This document shows positions 1-7,575 of a stretch of 19,907 bases of DNA, in pieces. A program made the position numbers and the translations under genes. The stretch covers positions 1 through 19,907 of the forward strand of contig JAEWHU010000327.1 in the NCBI GenBank assembly GCA_023387635.1, given 5' to 3'. The notes under the pieces were generated by a model, which searched no databases, was not told the DNA's origin, and saw only the letters and a program-made list of their open reading frames with translations. Each line of letters opens with the position of its first letter. The stretch's first letter is position 1. The DNA is from Bacillota bacterium. GTDB lineage: Bacteria; Bacillota; Clostridia; Lachnospirales; Lachnospiraceae.

Positions 1-2
1 AA

Positions 3-74
3 GATTTCTTGAATCAACTTACTTGCTTTAAGCAAACTTTTTTAAAGTTCGTAGAACCTAGAAGGAAGGGTTAG
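3..74 (+). CDS. Possible 3' end of an upstream gene (partial)
   Basis: A reading frame is open from the window edge and stops with TAG at 72-74, one base before the ATG of the next gene. It would encode the tail DFLNQLTCFKQTFLKFVEPR and three more residues. Such a tight junction is typical of operons, and the purine-rich GAAGGAAGGG ribosome site of the next gene would then lie inside this coding end. The piece is only 23 codons long, so it could be chance. A second frame also stays open from the edge and stops at 29-31, so the true end of the upstream gene is uncertain. No function can be assigned. Confidence 0.3.
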   Translation, partial: DFLNQLTCFKQTFLKFVEPRRKG

Positions 75-75
75 G

Positions 76-909
76 ATGGGAAAATTAATCATTTGTAATG
101 GCAAGCTTACGACTAAGCCATACTTTCATAAAGTAACTGGGACAAGCCTATATTCAATAGAAGAATTATGTTATTATATATATAATAATATTGATATTAT
201 GAACAATGAATTCTTAAATGAATCATTGGCTAAGTGGATAGATACAGAACTTCAGTTAGGTGACAGAGGGAAAAAACTATTAGAACTAATGGAAAAAAAT
301 GCGAGTATGAAAGACTTAATCGTTTTTATATTATGTAGTGCGGATTATTATACAGAAAGTGAAATCAAGAAATTGATAATTCATATGGACAATTTTAGTC
401 TTTTGACTCCATTTGAAAGAAAGAAAAAAACAGCAGACAATTACCTTAAGTACAAAAAGTATAGTATGGCTCTTACTGAGTATGAAGAAATTTTATATGG
501 TAAGGATAGCGTTAAACTATCTAGTATGGAGTATGGTAATATCTTGCACAATTTAGCCATAGCAAAGTTAAATACAAAAGGTGCCTATTATGCTGCAATT
601 GATTTTAAAAATGCATATGAAGGAAATCATAATGAATTAAGTTTAAAGTATTATTTAATGGCATTAAAGATAACAAATCAAGAAGAATTTTCAAAAGCTA
701 TATCAGAGTATGGTATAAGTAATGAATATATTGAAGATATAAATAAGTGCCTTGAGATTGATTATATAGATTTAGAGTCTTTGGAAGAAATGAAAGTTTT
801 AAAGGAATTAATGGAATATAAACGCTGTGGGAAGATATCTGAATTTTATCAAGCGGCAGGTTTGGTTATTAGTAATTTGAAAGAAGAATTTCGGATAGAG
901 AATTGTTAA
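76..909 (+). CDS. Uncharacterised helical-repeat (TPR-like) protein, 277 aa
   Basis: I do not recognise this protein. It is soluble, with no signal peptide or membrane span, and mostly alpha-helical. The middle part (about residues 115-200) reads like degenerate tetratricopeptide repeats: short helices with alternating Tyr, Ala and Leu such as YLKYKKYSMALTEYEEIL, followed by an ILHNLAIAKL helix. This suggests a protein-protein interaction scaffold. The start is well supported: GAAGGAAGGG at 61-70 lies 5 bases before the ATG. The next gene begins 31 bases downstream on the same strand, so the two are probably co-transcribed. That neighbour is a coiled-coil membrane protein, which suggests, by inference only, a scaffold working with a membrane partner. 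Codon use is AT-rich like the rest of the window, with no sign of transfer. Confidence 0.75.
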   Translation: MGKLIICNGKLTTKPYFHKVTGTSLYSIEELCYYIYNNIDIMNNEFLNESLAKWIDTELQLGDRGKKLLELMEKNASMKDLIVFILCSADYYTESEIKKLIIHMDNFSLLTPFERKKKTADNYLKYKKYSMALTEYEEILYGKDSVKLSSMEYGNILHNLAIAKLNTKGAYYAAIDFKNAYEGNHNELSLKYYLMALKITNQEEFSKAISEYGISNEYIEDINKCLEIDYIDLESLEEMKVLKELMEYKRCGKISEFYQAAGLVISNLKEEFRIENC

Positions 910-940
910 GCGTGATATTTAAACTAGAGAGGATGAAAGA

Positions 941-2170
941 ATGGGTATTCTAAAAAAACTCTTTCCAAACACTCGTAATGAGAAAAAGAATAAAGAGAAT
1001 AATAACAAAGAGAATTATAGCAAAGAGTATAAAAGTAAAGAGAATCAGCTAAAAAAAGAAACAGTTATTCTAGAAAATAAGGGTTTTAAGGAAGTACTTA
1101 AGAATACAAAAAAAGAAAAACAAAGTATTGAAGAAAGTTGTGATCAAGTTATAGATGCAATGCGCAGGCTAGAAGAACTTAAATTAGAGTATCATGCAGT
1201 AACTTCCTATTTAACAGATATTCAAAAAATAGAGGGAATACTTGAAGATGAACGAGAAGCTCTTAATGATATAGCACGCAAAATAATTACAGCGACTAGA
1301 GAAAAGGCGAAGATTCAAACCACTGGTAAGAGATTAAGTGACACTGCATACAAGACGATTGCATCTTTTGAAGAGGAACTTCCTAATGAACTAAGAAGAA
1401 TGCAGGAAAATGAATTATATCAAAGTAAGATTGATAATGATATGAAGCATCTTGAAGGGGAGAAAACGTCATTATTTCTTCAAAAAGAAGATTTAGAAGA
1501 AAGACAAATATATCTGAAAAAACTGGGTATCTTAACAAGTATATTTCTTGTTATATTATTTGGATTGTTTACTATTATAGAGAATGGTTTAGAAGCAAAT
1601 ATGAAAATACCATTTTTATTAACTATAACAATGGGACTAATAGTAGCAACTTATATATTTGTGCAAGCAACAGGGAATAAAAAAGAGAACAGATTAATTG
1701 ATGCTAAATTAAATAAGGCTATAACACTTTTAAATAAAGTGAAAATCAAATATATTAATAATACTAATGCACTTGATTACTCTTACCAAAAATATAAAGT
1801 CAGAAGTTATAATGAATTATTATACCTATGGGAACAATATAATAAAGCAAAAGAAGATGAGAAGAATTATAGCAAGAATTCAGAAGTATTAGATACTGAG
1901 AATAAAGAATTAATAAAGATATTAAAGAGATATCAATTAGATGATCCAGGTATATGGATTTATCAAGCAGTGGCACTTATTGATAGTAAAGAAATGGTAG
2001 AAGTAAGACATCATCTTAATGTTAGAAGACAAAAATTAAGAGATAGTATGGACTATAATAATAAATTAAAAGAAGAGAATATTGATAGAATCCGTGAATA
2101 TTTAAATAAACTACCTGCAGAAAAAGAGAAGTATGAGCCACTTCTGAGAAAGTACGGTATATATTTATAA
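941..2170 (+). CDS. Uncharacterised coiled-coil protein with two membrane spans, 409 aa
   Basis: I do not recognise this protein. The N-terminal 60 residues are very rich in Lys, Asn and Glu (NEKKNKENNNKENYSKEYKS) and probably disordered. A long charged helical region follows (about 60-185), typical of coiled coils. Two hydrophobic segments come next, ILTSIFLVILFGLFTII (about 196-212) and IPFLLTITMGLIVATYIFV (about 222-241), separated by a short polar loop. A second charged helical region fills the C-terminus. The layout, coiled coil / hairpin membrane anchor / coiled coil, suggests a membrane-tethered structural or adaptor protein with both long arms on one side, probably the cytoplasm. AGAGG at 928-932 precedes the ATG by 8 bases. 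It follows the TPR-like gene by 31 bases and is followed by the valS leader, so it ends its operon. Function unknown. Confidence 0.75.
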   Translation: MGILKKLFPNTRNEKKNKENNNKENYSKEYKSKENQLKKETVILENKGFKEVLKNTKKEKQSIEESCDQVIDAMRRLEELKLEYHAVTSYLTDIQKIEGILEDEREALNDIARKIITATREKAKIQTTGKRLSDTAYKTIASFEEELPNELRRMQENELYQSKIDNDMKHLEGEKTSLFLQKEDLEERQIYLKKLGILTSIFLVILFGLFTIIENGLEANMKIPFLLTITMGLIVATYIFVQATGNKKENRLIDAKLNKAITLLNKVKIKYINNTNALDYSYQKYKVRSYNELLYLWEQYNKAKEDEKNYSKNSEVLDTENKELIKILKRYQLDDPGIWIYQAVALIDSKEMVEVRHHLNVRRQKLRDSMDYNNKLKEENIDRIREYLNKLPAEKEKYEPLLRKYGIYL

Positions 2171-2245
2171 ATAATAATACAAGTACCTAATCCTTATAAA
2201 ATTTAAATATTCATTTAGCTATACAGTTCATTATATAAAAAACAC

Positions 2246-2275
2246 TTGACATAATAGCTTTTCTTATCATAATAT
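2246..2275 (+). promoter_or_regulatory. Sigma-A type promoter of the valS T-box leader
   Basis: A perfect -35 box TTGACA lies at 2246-2251. The -10 region is CATAAT at 2268-2273 (16-base spacer) or TAATAT at 2270-2275 (18-base spacer). It sits about 35 bases upstream of the first recognisable T-box stem I sequence, so the transcript would carry the entire leader. Read from sequence only. Confidence 0.6.
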
Positions 2276-2300
2276 AAGAATATGATTATAAATATGATAA

Positions 2301-2579
2301 ATGTAGTGATGGAGAGGATTAGATAAGTAATCTTAGCAGAGAGGATGACCCAAAGGCTGAAAGGACATCTTAATGAAAGCTTATTGAAGGTAGCTCTTGA
2401 ACAGTATTTCTGAACTAGTAGTAAGAAATACCGGGAAGTCCCGTTACAGGCTTATTGGTTTGATATTCAGGCCATAGAGGTGATAAAAATGAAGGTGTAT
2501 TTGATACCCGTTCTAATAATCACGAATAAAGGTGGTACCACGGTTCTTCGTCCTTTTTAAAGACGAGGGGCCTTTTTTT
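2301..2579 (+). ncRNA. T-box riboswitch leader of valS, valine specifier GTA
   Basis: This is the regulatory leader that senses uncharged tRNA-Val. The T-box core AAAGGTGGTACCACGG is at 2528-2543, with TGGT (2533-2536) able to pair with the acceptor end 5'-ACCA of an uncharged tRNA with A73, as tRNA-Val has. The lower helix of stem I can be drawn as GAGAG (2312-2316) with CTCTT (2394-2398). Directly inside it on the 3' side is GTA (2390-2392) followed by a purine, the expected place of the specifier codon; GTA encodes valine and matches the downstream gene. The distal stem I motifs GATGACC (2344-2350) and GGCTGAAAGG (2355-2364) are typical. The leader ends in an intrinsic terminator that competes with the antiterminator. 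Known mechanism for the family: uncharged tRNA binding stabilises antitermination and turns valS on under valine limitation. Confidence 0.93.
2542..2579 (+). terminator. T-box leader terminator
   Basis: GGTTCTTCGTC (2542-2552) pairs with GACGAGGGGCC (2562-2572), using several G-U pairs, around a 9-base loop. A run of seven T follows (2573-2579). The 5' arm overlaps the T-box core, so terminator and antiterminator exclude each other, as expected for this family. Confidence 0.9.
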
Positions 2580-2592
2580 AAATTATAAATAG

Positions 2593-2616
2593 ATCCTTCG
2601 CTTCTTTGCGAAGGAT
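2593..2616 (+). other. Perfect 9-bp hairpin between the T-box and valS
   Basis: ATCCTTCGC (2593-2601) and GCGAAGGAT (2608-2616) form a perfect stem around TTCTTT. Only a broken T tract (TTATTATTT) follows. It lies downstream of the regulated terminator and about 55 bases before the valS ribosome site, so it must be part of the read-through mRNA. It could be a weak second terminator or an mRNA-stabilising or processing element; the sequence does not decide. Confidence 0.5.
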
Positions 2617-2683
2617 TTATTATTTCTAAACGAAAACATTAAATTGCAAAGTACTCAAATAGTGATATGATAAGGAGATTAAC

Positions 2684-5338
2684 ATGGAAAAAGAATTAGC
2701 AAAAACCTATGATCCCAAGGACATAGAAGGTAGACTTTATGAAAAATGGTTAAATAAAAAGTATTTTTCTGCAAAGGTAGATAAAAAGAAGAAACCATTT
2801 ACCATTGTGATGCCACCACCAAATATTACAGGTCAACTTCATATGGGGCATGCTCTTGATAATACAATGCAAGATATTCTAATTCGTTTTAAAAGAATGC
2901 AAGGATATAATGCACTTTGGCAACCAGGTACGGATCATGCAAGTATTGCAACTGAAGTAAAAATCATTGAACAATTAAAAAAAGAAGGCATTGATAAAGC
3001 GGATCTTACAAGAGATGAATTTCTAAAAAGAGCTTGGGAGTGGAAAGATGAATACGGTGGTAGAATTATTTCACAACTTAAAAAGCTTGGCTCTTCTTGT
3101 GATTGGGATAGAGAGAGATTTACCATGGATGAAGGATGTTCAGATGCTGTAACAGAAGTATTCCTTCGTTTATATGAAAAAGGACTTATTTATAAGGGGT
3201 CAAGAATTATTAACTGGTGCCCTGTATGTAAAACAAGTATATCCGATGCAGAAGTTGAGCATGAAGAAAAAGAAGGTAACTTTTGGTATATAAAATATCC
3301 AGTAGTTGGTAGTGATGAATATCTTGAAATTGCTACTACAAGACCTGAGACTATGCTTGGTGATACTGCAGTAGCTGTTCATCCGGAGGATGAAAGATAT
3401 AATCATTTAATTGGAAAAACAGTTATGTTACCAATTATGAACCGTGAAATACCAATCATTGGTGATACCTATGTTGAAAGAGATTTTGGTACTGGTGTAG
3501 TTAAAATTACTCCTGCTCATGATCCGAATGACTTTGAAGTAGGTAAAAGACATAACCTTCCTGAAATTAATGTTATGAATGATGATGCTACCATTAATAA
3601 TAATGGTGGTAAATATGAAGGAATGTCCCGTTATGAAGCTAGAAAAGCTCTTGTAAAAGAATTAGATGATATGGGGTTATTAGTAAAAGTAAAACCTCAT
3701 AGCCATAATGTTGGTATACATGACCGTTGTAATACAACAGTAGAGCCATTAATCAAGCAACAATGGTTTGTTAAAATGGATGATCTTATTAAACCAGCAG
3801 TAGAAGCTGTAAAGACAGGAGAAGTTAAATTTGTTCCTGACCGTTTTGACAAGACATATTTCAACTGGACGGATAATATAAGAGACTGGTGCATCTCAAG
3901 ACAATTATGGTGGGGACACAGAATTCCAGCTTACTATTGTAAGAAATGTGGGGAAGTTGTTGTATCAAGAGAAAAACCAGATACCTGTAAATGTGGCCAT
4001 AACGATTTTGTTCAAGATGAAGATACACTAGATACTTGGTTTAGTTCTGCACTATGGCCATTTTCAACACTTGGATGGCCACATCAAACAGAAGACTTGG
4101 ATTATTTCTATCCAACTAATGTATTAGTAACTGGTTATGATATTATATTCTTCTGGGTTATTCGAATGGTATTCTCAGGGTATGAGTATACAGGAAAAGC
4201 ACCATTTAACACTGTATTAATGCATGGATTAGTAAGAGATTCACAAGGACGTAAAATGAGTAAGTCCTTAGGAAATGGTATTGATCCACTTGAGATTATT
4301 GAACAGTATGGTTCAGATGCTCTAAGATTAACCTTAATTACAGGTAATGCTCCAGGCAATGATATGCGTTTCTATCTTGAAAGAGTAGAGGCAAGTAGAA
4401 ATTTTGCTAATAAAGTATGGAATGCATCTAGATTCATTATGATGAATCTTGAAAAAGCTAGCGTAGGAGTAGAAATAAAGAAAGAACTTTTAACTGATGC
4501 TGATAAGTGGATTTTATCCAAAGCAAATTCTTTAGTAAAAGAAGTAACAGAGAATATGGAATCCTTTGAACTTGGTATTGCAGTTCAAAAAATCTATGAC
4601 TTCGTTTGGGAAGAGTTCTGTGATTGGTATATTGAAATGGTTAAGCCAAGACTTTATAGTGATATTGATGAAACAAAAGAAGGTGCAATCTGGACCCTAA
4701 AACATGTTTTAACCATATCATTAAAACTATTACATCCTTATATGCCTTTTATTACAGAAGAGATATTCTGTACTTTAAATGAGATGGAAGGTTCTAGTGA
4801 TGAATCCATTATGATCTCTGCTTGGCCAGAATTTAGCGAGGAATATAATTACTCTAAGGAAGAAGAAGCAGTTGAAGTAATTAAAGCAGCAGTTAAGGGT
4901 ATTCGTAATGTAAGAGCAGAGATGAATGTTCCACCAAGTAGAAAAGCAACAGTTTATGTAGTATCAGAAGATAGCAATATTAGAACTATCTTTTCCAATA
5001 GTAAAATCTTCTTTGCAACTTTAGGATTTGCATCAGAAGTGTTTATTAAAGAAGATAAAGAGGGTATCTCTGATGATGCAGTGACAGCAGTAATACCAGG
5101 TGCAACTATCTATATGCCATTTGCTGATTTAGTAGATATAGAGAAAGAAATAGAACGTTTAAATAAAGAGAAGACTCGTTTAGAAGGCGAGTTAAATCGT
5201 GTTAAGGGAATGCTTAGTAATGAAAAATTTGTAAGTAAAGCTCCAGAAGCTAAAATTTTAGAAGAAAAAGCAAAACTTGCAAAATATGAAGACATGATGG
5301 AACAAGTAACTGAGCGTTTAGCTTATTTTACGAAATAA
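2684..5338 (+). CDS. valS: Valyl-tRNA synthetase, 884 aa
   Basis: Cytoplasmic class Ia aminoacyl-tRNA synthetase that joins valine to tRNA-Val using ATP and hydrolyses mischarged Thr-tRNA-Val. The length is normal for bacterial ValRS (about 880). The HIGH signature is PPPNITGQLHMGHA with HMGH at residues 53-56. The editing domain insert occupies about 190-340 and contains TTRPETMLGDTAVAVHP. Cysteine pairs CPVC (179-182) and CKKC (419-422) plus CKC (435-437) look like zinc sites seen in some ValRS. The KMSKS loop is exact at residues 524-528. The C-terminal arm (about 820-884) is a coiled coil rich in Glu, Lys and Leu, the ValRS hallmark that contacts tRNA. AAGGAG at 2672-2677 is 6 bases before the ATG. 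Expression should depend on the T-box upstream; a strong terminator follows. Confidence 0.98.
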   Translation: MEKELAKTYDPKDIEGRLYEKWLNKKYFSAKVDKKKKPFTIVMPPPNITGQLHMGHALDNTMQDILIRFKRMQGYNALWQPGTDHASIATEVKIIEQLKKEGIDKADLTRDEFLKRAWEWKDEYGGRIISQLKKLGSSCDWDRERFTMDEGCSDAVTEVFLRLYEKGLIYKGSRIINWCPVCKTSISDAEVEHEEKEGNFWYIKYPVVGSDEYLEIATTRPETMLGDTAVAVHPEDERYNHLIGKTVMLPIMNREIPIIGDTYVERDFGTGVVKITPAHDPNDFEVGKRHNLPEINVMNDDATINNNGGKYEGMSRYEARKALVKELDDMGLLVKVKPHSHNVGIHDRCNTTVEPLIKQQWFVKMDDLIKPAVEAVKTGEVKFVPDRFDKTYFNWTDNIRDWCISRQLWWGHRIPAYYCKKCGEVVVSREKPDTCKCGHNDFVQDEDTLDTWFSSALWPFSTLGWPHQTEDLDYFYPTNVLVTGYDIIFFWVIRMVFSGYEYTGKAPFNTVLMHGLVRDSQGRKMSKSLGNGIDPLEIIEQYGSDALRLTLITGNAPGNDMRFYLERVEASRNFANKVWNASRFIMMNLEKASVGVEIKKELLTDADKWILSKANSLVKEVTENMESFELGIAVQKIYDFVWEEFCDWYIEMVKPRLYSDIDETKEGAIWTLKHVLTISLKLLHPYMPFITEEIFCTLNEMEGSSDESIMISAWPEFSEEYNYSKEEEAVEVIKAAVKGIRNVRAEMNVPPSRKATVYVVSEDSNIRTIFSNSKIFFATLGFASEVFIKEDKEGISDDAVTAVIPGATIYMPFADLVDIEKEIERLNKEKTRLEGELNRVKGMLSNEKFVSKAPEAKILEEKAKLAKYEDMMEQVTERLAYFTK

Positions 5339-5435
5339 ATGTGTAAAAACCGTAAGAAATAGATATTATAGGTTTACATGTCGAAGAGAGACGAACTATT
5401 TAACTTGCTAAAAGTACTAAAAATATTATAAAATG

Positions 5436-5510
5436 AGGGTGTCCTTAATATAAATGGAAAAAATATTCATTATTCCATATGTAATATTAAGGGGCACCCT
5501 TATTTTATTG
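5436..5510 (+). terminator. Long intrinsic terminator after valS
   Basis: AGGGTG (5436-5441) pairs with CACCCT (5495-5500). TCCTTAATAT (5442-5451) continues the stem with ATATTAAGGGG (5484-5494), allowing one bulged G. ATGGAA (5454-5459) closes with TTCCAT (5473-5478). The tail is TTATTTTATT. The stem spans about 65 bases, unusually long for a simple terminator, and would also work on the minus strand. Confidence 0.75.
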
Positions 5511-5556
5511 AAACATGTCAATAATGCTTGATTTTTATTCCATAAATCGTTATTAT

Positions 5557-5565
5557 TGATATAAT
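5557..5565 (+). promoter_or_regulatory. Extended -10 promoter of the 46-aa ORF
   Basis: TGATATAAT, a TGn motif plus perfect TATAAT at 5560-5565, lies 47 bases before the ATG at 5613. No good -35 box is seen 17 bases upstream (ATTCCA). Confidence 0.45.
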
Positions 5566-5612
5566 AAGATAATAAAGTTACCAACATATTTGTTGGAAGA
5601 TAGGAGTGTTTT

Positions 5613-5753
5613 ATGATTAATTTTGATGAAGAAGTAGCAAAATTTAAACCAAGCCTAGAAGTAGAACAAGCTGAAGATGTAATTAGTAATAATGAACTGA
5701 CAGATTTAACAGACTTAATAAAGGTCATGATTAAAGAAAATAAAAATAAATAA
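5613..5753 (+). CDS. Small acidic hypothetical protein, 46 aa
   Basis: A short ORF begins with ATG at 5613, 6 bases after AGGAG (5602-5606), and stops with TAA at 5751-5753. The product begins MINFDEEVAKFKPSLEVEQA and ends in a lysine/asparagine tail (MIKENKNK). It is acidic in the first two thirds, has no cysteine and no hydrophobic segment, and could form one amphipathic helix (LTDLTDLIKVMIKEN). An extended -10 promoter precedes it and the valS terminator isolates it from upstream transcription. The TPR protein gene starts 56 bases downstream, so the two may share a transcript. I do not recognise a family. The good ribosome site and promoter are the main reason to believe it is real. Confidence 0.6.
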   Translation: MINFDEEVAKFKPSLEVEQAEDVISNNELTDLTDLIKVMIKENKNK

Positions 5754-5809
5754 GTTGAAACTGATAAATACTTGGAATACCGTAGAAAAAAGGCTAGGTG
5801 GAGAGAATT

Positions 5810-7225
5810 ATGATATGTCCAGTGTGTAATGGTGTTGTACCGATAAAACGTAGTCGTTGCGAACGATGTGGTGAGGATTTAACAACATATAAAAGTTTAA
5901 TAATGTTATCCAATAGGTACTATAACGAAGGGCTTGAAAAGGCTAAGGTTAGAGATTTATCAGGTGCCATATTGGTTCTAAGACAGAGTCTTGAAATAAA
6001 TAAAAGAAATACGAATGCTAGAAATTTAATTGGTTTAGTCTATTATGAGATGGGAGAAACCGTATCAGCATTAAGTGAATGGGTTATTAGTAAACATTTT
6101 CAAAGTGAAGATAATGATGCAGATGATTACATGAATTCCTTACAATCTAATCCAACAAAATTAGATGGGCTAAATCAAACGATTAAAAAATATAATTTAG
6201 CTTTAGCTTCATGCAAACAAGGAAATGATGATCTTGCTATACTTCAATTAAAGAAGGTAGTCAGTTTAAATCCTCGTTTTGTAAAGGCATTACAATTACT
6301 ATCTCTACTTTACATGAAAAGTGGCGAATATGATAAGGCATTAAAATATTTGATGAAAGCAAACAAAGTGGATGTTTCAAATACAACTACTTTAAGATAT
6401 ATGAAAGAAATAGATGAATTAAGTGGAAATACCCGTAGTAAATCTACTGAAAATGAGCAAGAAGGATCTAAGGAGATTAAGAAACCTAAAGTAGAAAAAG
6501 CACTATTCCCTGGGTCAAGTTATAAAGAGGACAAGCCTAATATATGGCCAATCATAAACTTATTTTTAGGAGCTATTGTTGGTGGTATTGTTGTATTCTT
6601 TTTGATCGTACCTACCATTAAAAGTTCACATGCTACGGATTTAAGTAATCAACAGAAAGAGTATTTTGAGCAATTAAATGAAAAAGATTATATAGTAACA
6701 TCATTAGAAAATGAGAAAGTTGCATTGCAAAATGAGATTGATTCATTAAAGGATACATTAAAAAATCAAGAAGTAGTTGAGTATGATGAAACTATATTTG
6801 ATACCTTGTTTGAGGCTGCAAATGTTTATAGTACAGAGCTTGAAAAAGGGAATGCGAATGATATTGATTATGTAAAGATTGCTACTAGTCTTAGTAAAGT
6901 AAACTACGATGCACTAGAAAGAGAAGGAGCAATTAATTTATACCAAAAAATTAAAGATGCATCCTATATAAAAGCTTCTAAAAAACTATATGATGAAGGT
7001 CATGATTTGTATACAGCAAAGAAATATGAAGAAGCAAAAACAGTACTTACACAGGCATATACTTATGATCCAACCAATGTTAATACAATCTATTTCCTTG
7101 GAAGAGCTTATCATCAATTAAACGATACTGAAAATGCATTAAAATATTATAATATTTTAATTGATGAATATCCAGATTCAAATAGAGCGAAAGAAGCTAA
7201 GAGTAAAAAAGCAGAAATTGATTAA
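5810..7225 (+). CDS. Zinc-ribbon, TPR-repeat, single-span membrane protein, 471 aa
   Basis: No named family recognised. The domain order is clear. A zinc ribbon at the extreme N-terminus has CPVC (3-6) and CERC (17-20). TPR-like repeats follow (about residues 30-205, for example ALQLLSLLYMKSGEYDKALK). A charged linker leads to one membrane span, IINLFLGAIVGGIVVFFLIV (about 248-268). A coiled coil (about 278-320) and a C-terminal TPR pair (about 390-465, YFLGRAYHQLNDTENALKYY) complete it. With no signal peptide, the zinc ribbon and first TPRs should be cytoplasmic and the C-terminal part extracellular. I chose ATG at 5810 because GGTGGAG (5797-5803) is 6 bases upstream. A GTG at 5798 in the same frame would add four residues but would use the ribosome site itself as start. 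It probably scaffolds a complex at the membrane; the role is unknown. Confidence 0.85.
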   Translation: MICPVCNGVVPIKRSRCERCGEDLTTYKSLIMLSNRYYNEGLEKAKVRDLSGAILVLRQSLEINKRNTNARNLIGLVYYEMGETVSALSEWVISKHFQSEDNDADDYMNSLQSNPTKLDGLNQTIKKYNLALASCKQGNDDLAILQLKKVVSLNPRFVKALQLLSLLYMKSGEYDKALKYLMKANKVDVSNTTTLRYMKEIDELSGNTRSKSTENEQEGSKEIKKPKVEKALFPGSSYKEDKPNIWPIINLFLGAIVGGIVVFFLIVPTIKSSHATDLSNQQKEYFEQLNEKDYIVTSLENEKVALQNEIDSLKDTLKNQEVVEYDETIFDTLFEAANVYSTELEKGNANDIDYVKIATSLSKVNYDALEREGAINLYQKIKDASYIKASKKLYDEGHDLYTAKKYEEAKTVLTQAYTYDPTNVNTIYFLGRAYHQLNDTENALKYYNILIDEYPDSNRAKEAKSKKAEID

Positions 7226-7273
7226 AATTGTTATAAATAATTTAGGGTTTCACACAAAGGAGAAATATATAAG

Positions 7274-7310
7274 AAAAGACAGTTCTAGTTTTAATAGAAT
7301 GTCTTTTTTT
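7274..7310 (+). terminator. Intrinsic terminator after the zinc-ribbon/TPR gene
   Basis: AAAAGACA (7274-7281) pairs with TGTCTTTT (7300-7307). After a bulged G, TTCTA (7283-7287) pairs with TAGAA (7295-7299). The 3' side ends in seven T (7304-7310). It isolates the spoIIA operon from upstream transcription. Confidence 0.8.
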
Positions 7311-7416
7311 ATCAACATATGATGTAAAATTATGTAATCGTATATTTGTAGTTAATGGTGTTGATTCCTGTCACATCCTTAATATAAAAATTTGAATCTT
7401 TTGTTTTCTTGTATCA

Positions 7417-7540
7417 ATGTGAAATACATTTCACATAGTGAATAACAATTCACTTAGTGAAATAAAAACAATTCACTAAGCAAATTTGAGCTAACGCTCA
7501 AATTCGAGGCGTAGTGTGAAAATATTTTCACACGGCAAAA
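7417..7540. repeat. Array of five palindromes, dispersed repeat family (copy 1)
   Basis: Five hairpin-forming units lie end to end. (A) ATGTGAAAT / ATTTCACAT, 7417-7436. (B) AGTGAAT / ATTCACT, 7437-7454. (C) TTAGTGAA / TTCACTAA, 7454-7479. (D) AATTTGAGC / GCTCAAATT, 7483-7504. (E) GTGTGAAAATATTTTCACAC, a perfect 20-bp palindrome, 7514-7533. Units A, B, C and E share the core GTGAA/TTCAC. Modules D and E recur in inverted orientation at 18232-18292, so this is a repeat family and not a single operator. The array fills the space before spoIIAA; the 7311-7416 part next to it shows nothing else recognisable. Confidence 0.8.
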
Positions 7541-7575
7541 TGAGGGAGAATATGAGTGTAAGAATGGAGTAAAGA

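Noticed and set aside
23..55. Small hairpins TTGCTT/AAGCAA and ACTTT/AAAGT upstream of the first gene
   Set aside because: They are short, AT-rich and possibly inside the coding end of the previous gene; not separable from chance.
5426..5728. Minus-strand open frame of 100 codons over the valS terminator and the 46-aa ORF
   Set aside because: It runs through a terminator hairpin and has no ribosome site; the plus-strand 46-aa ORF has both promoter and ribosome site.
7417..7540. CRISPR array
   Set aside because: The repeated units are palindromes of varying length, spaced irregularly and without unique spacers of constant size; no cas genes are present.
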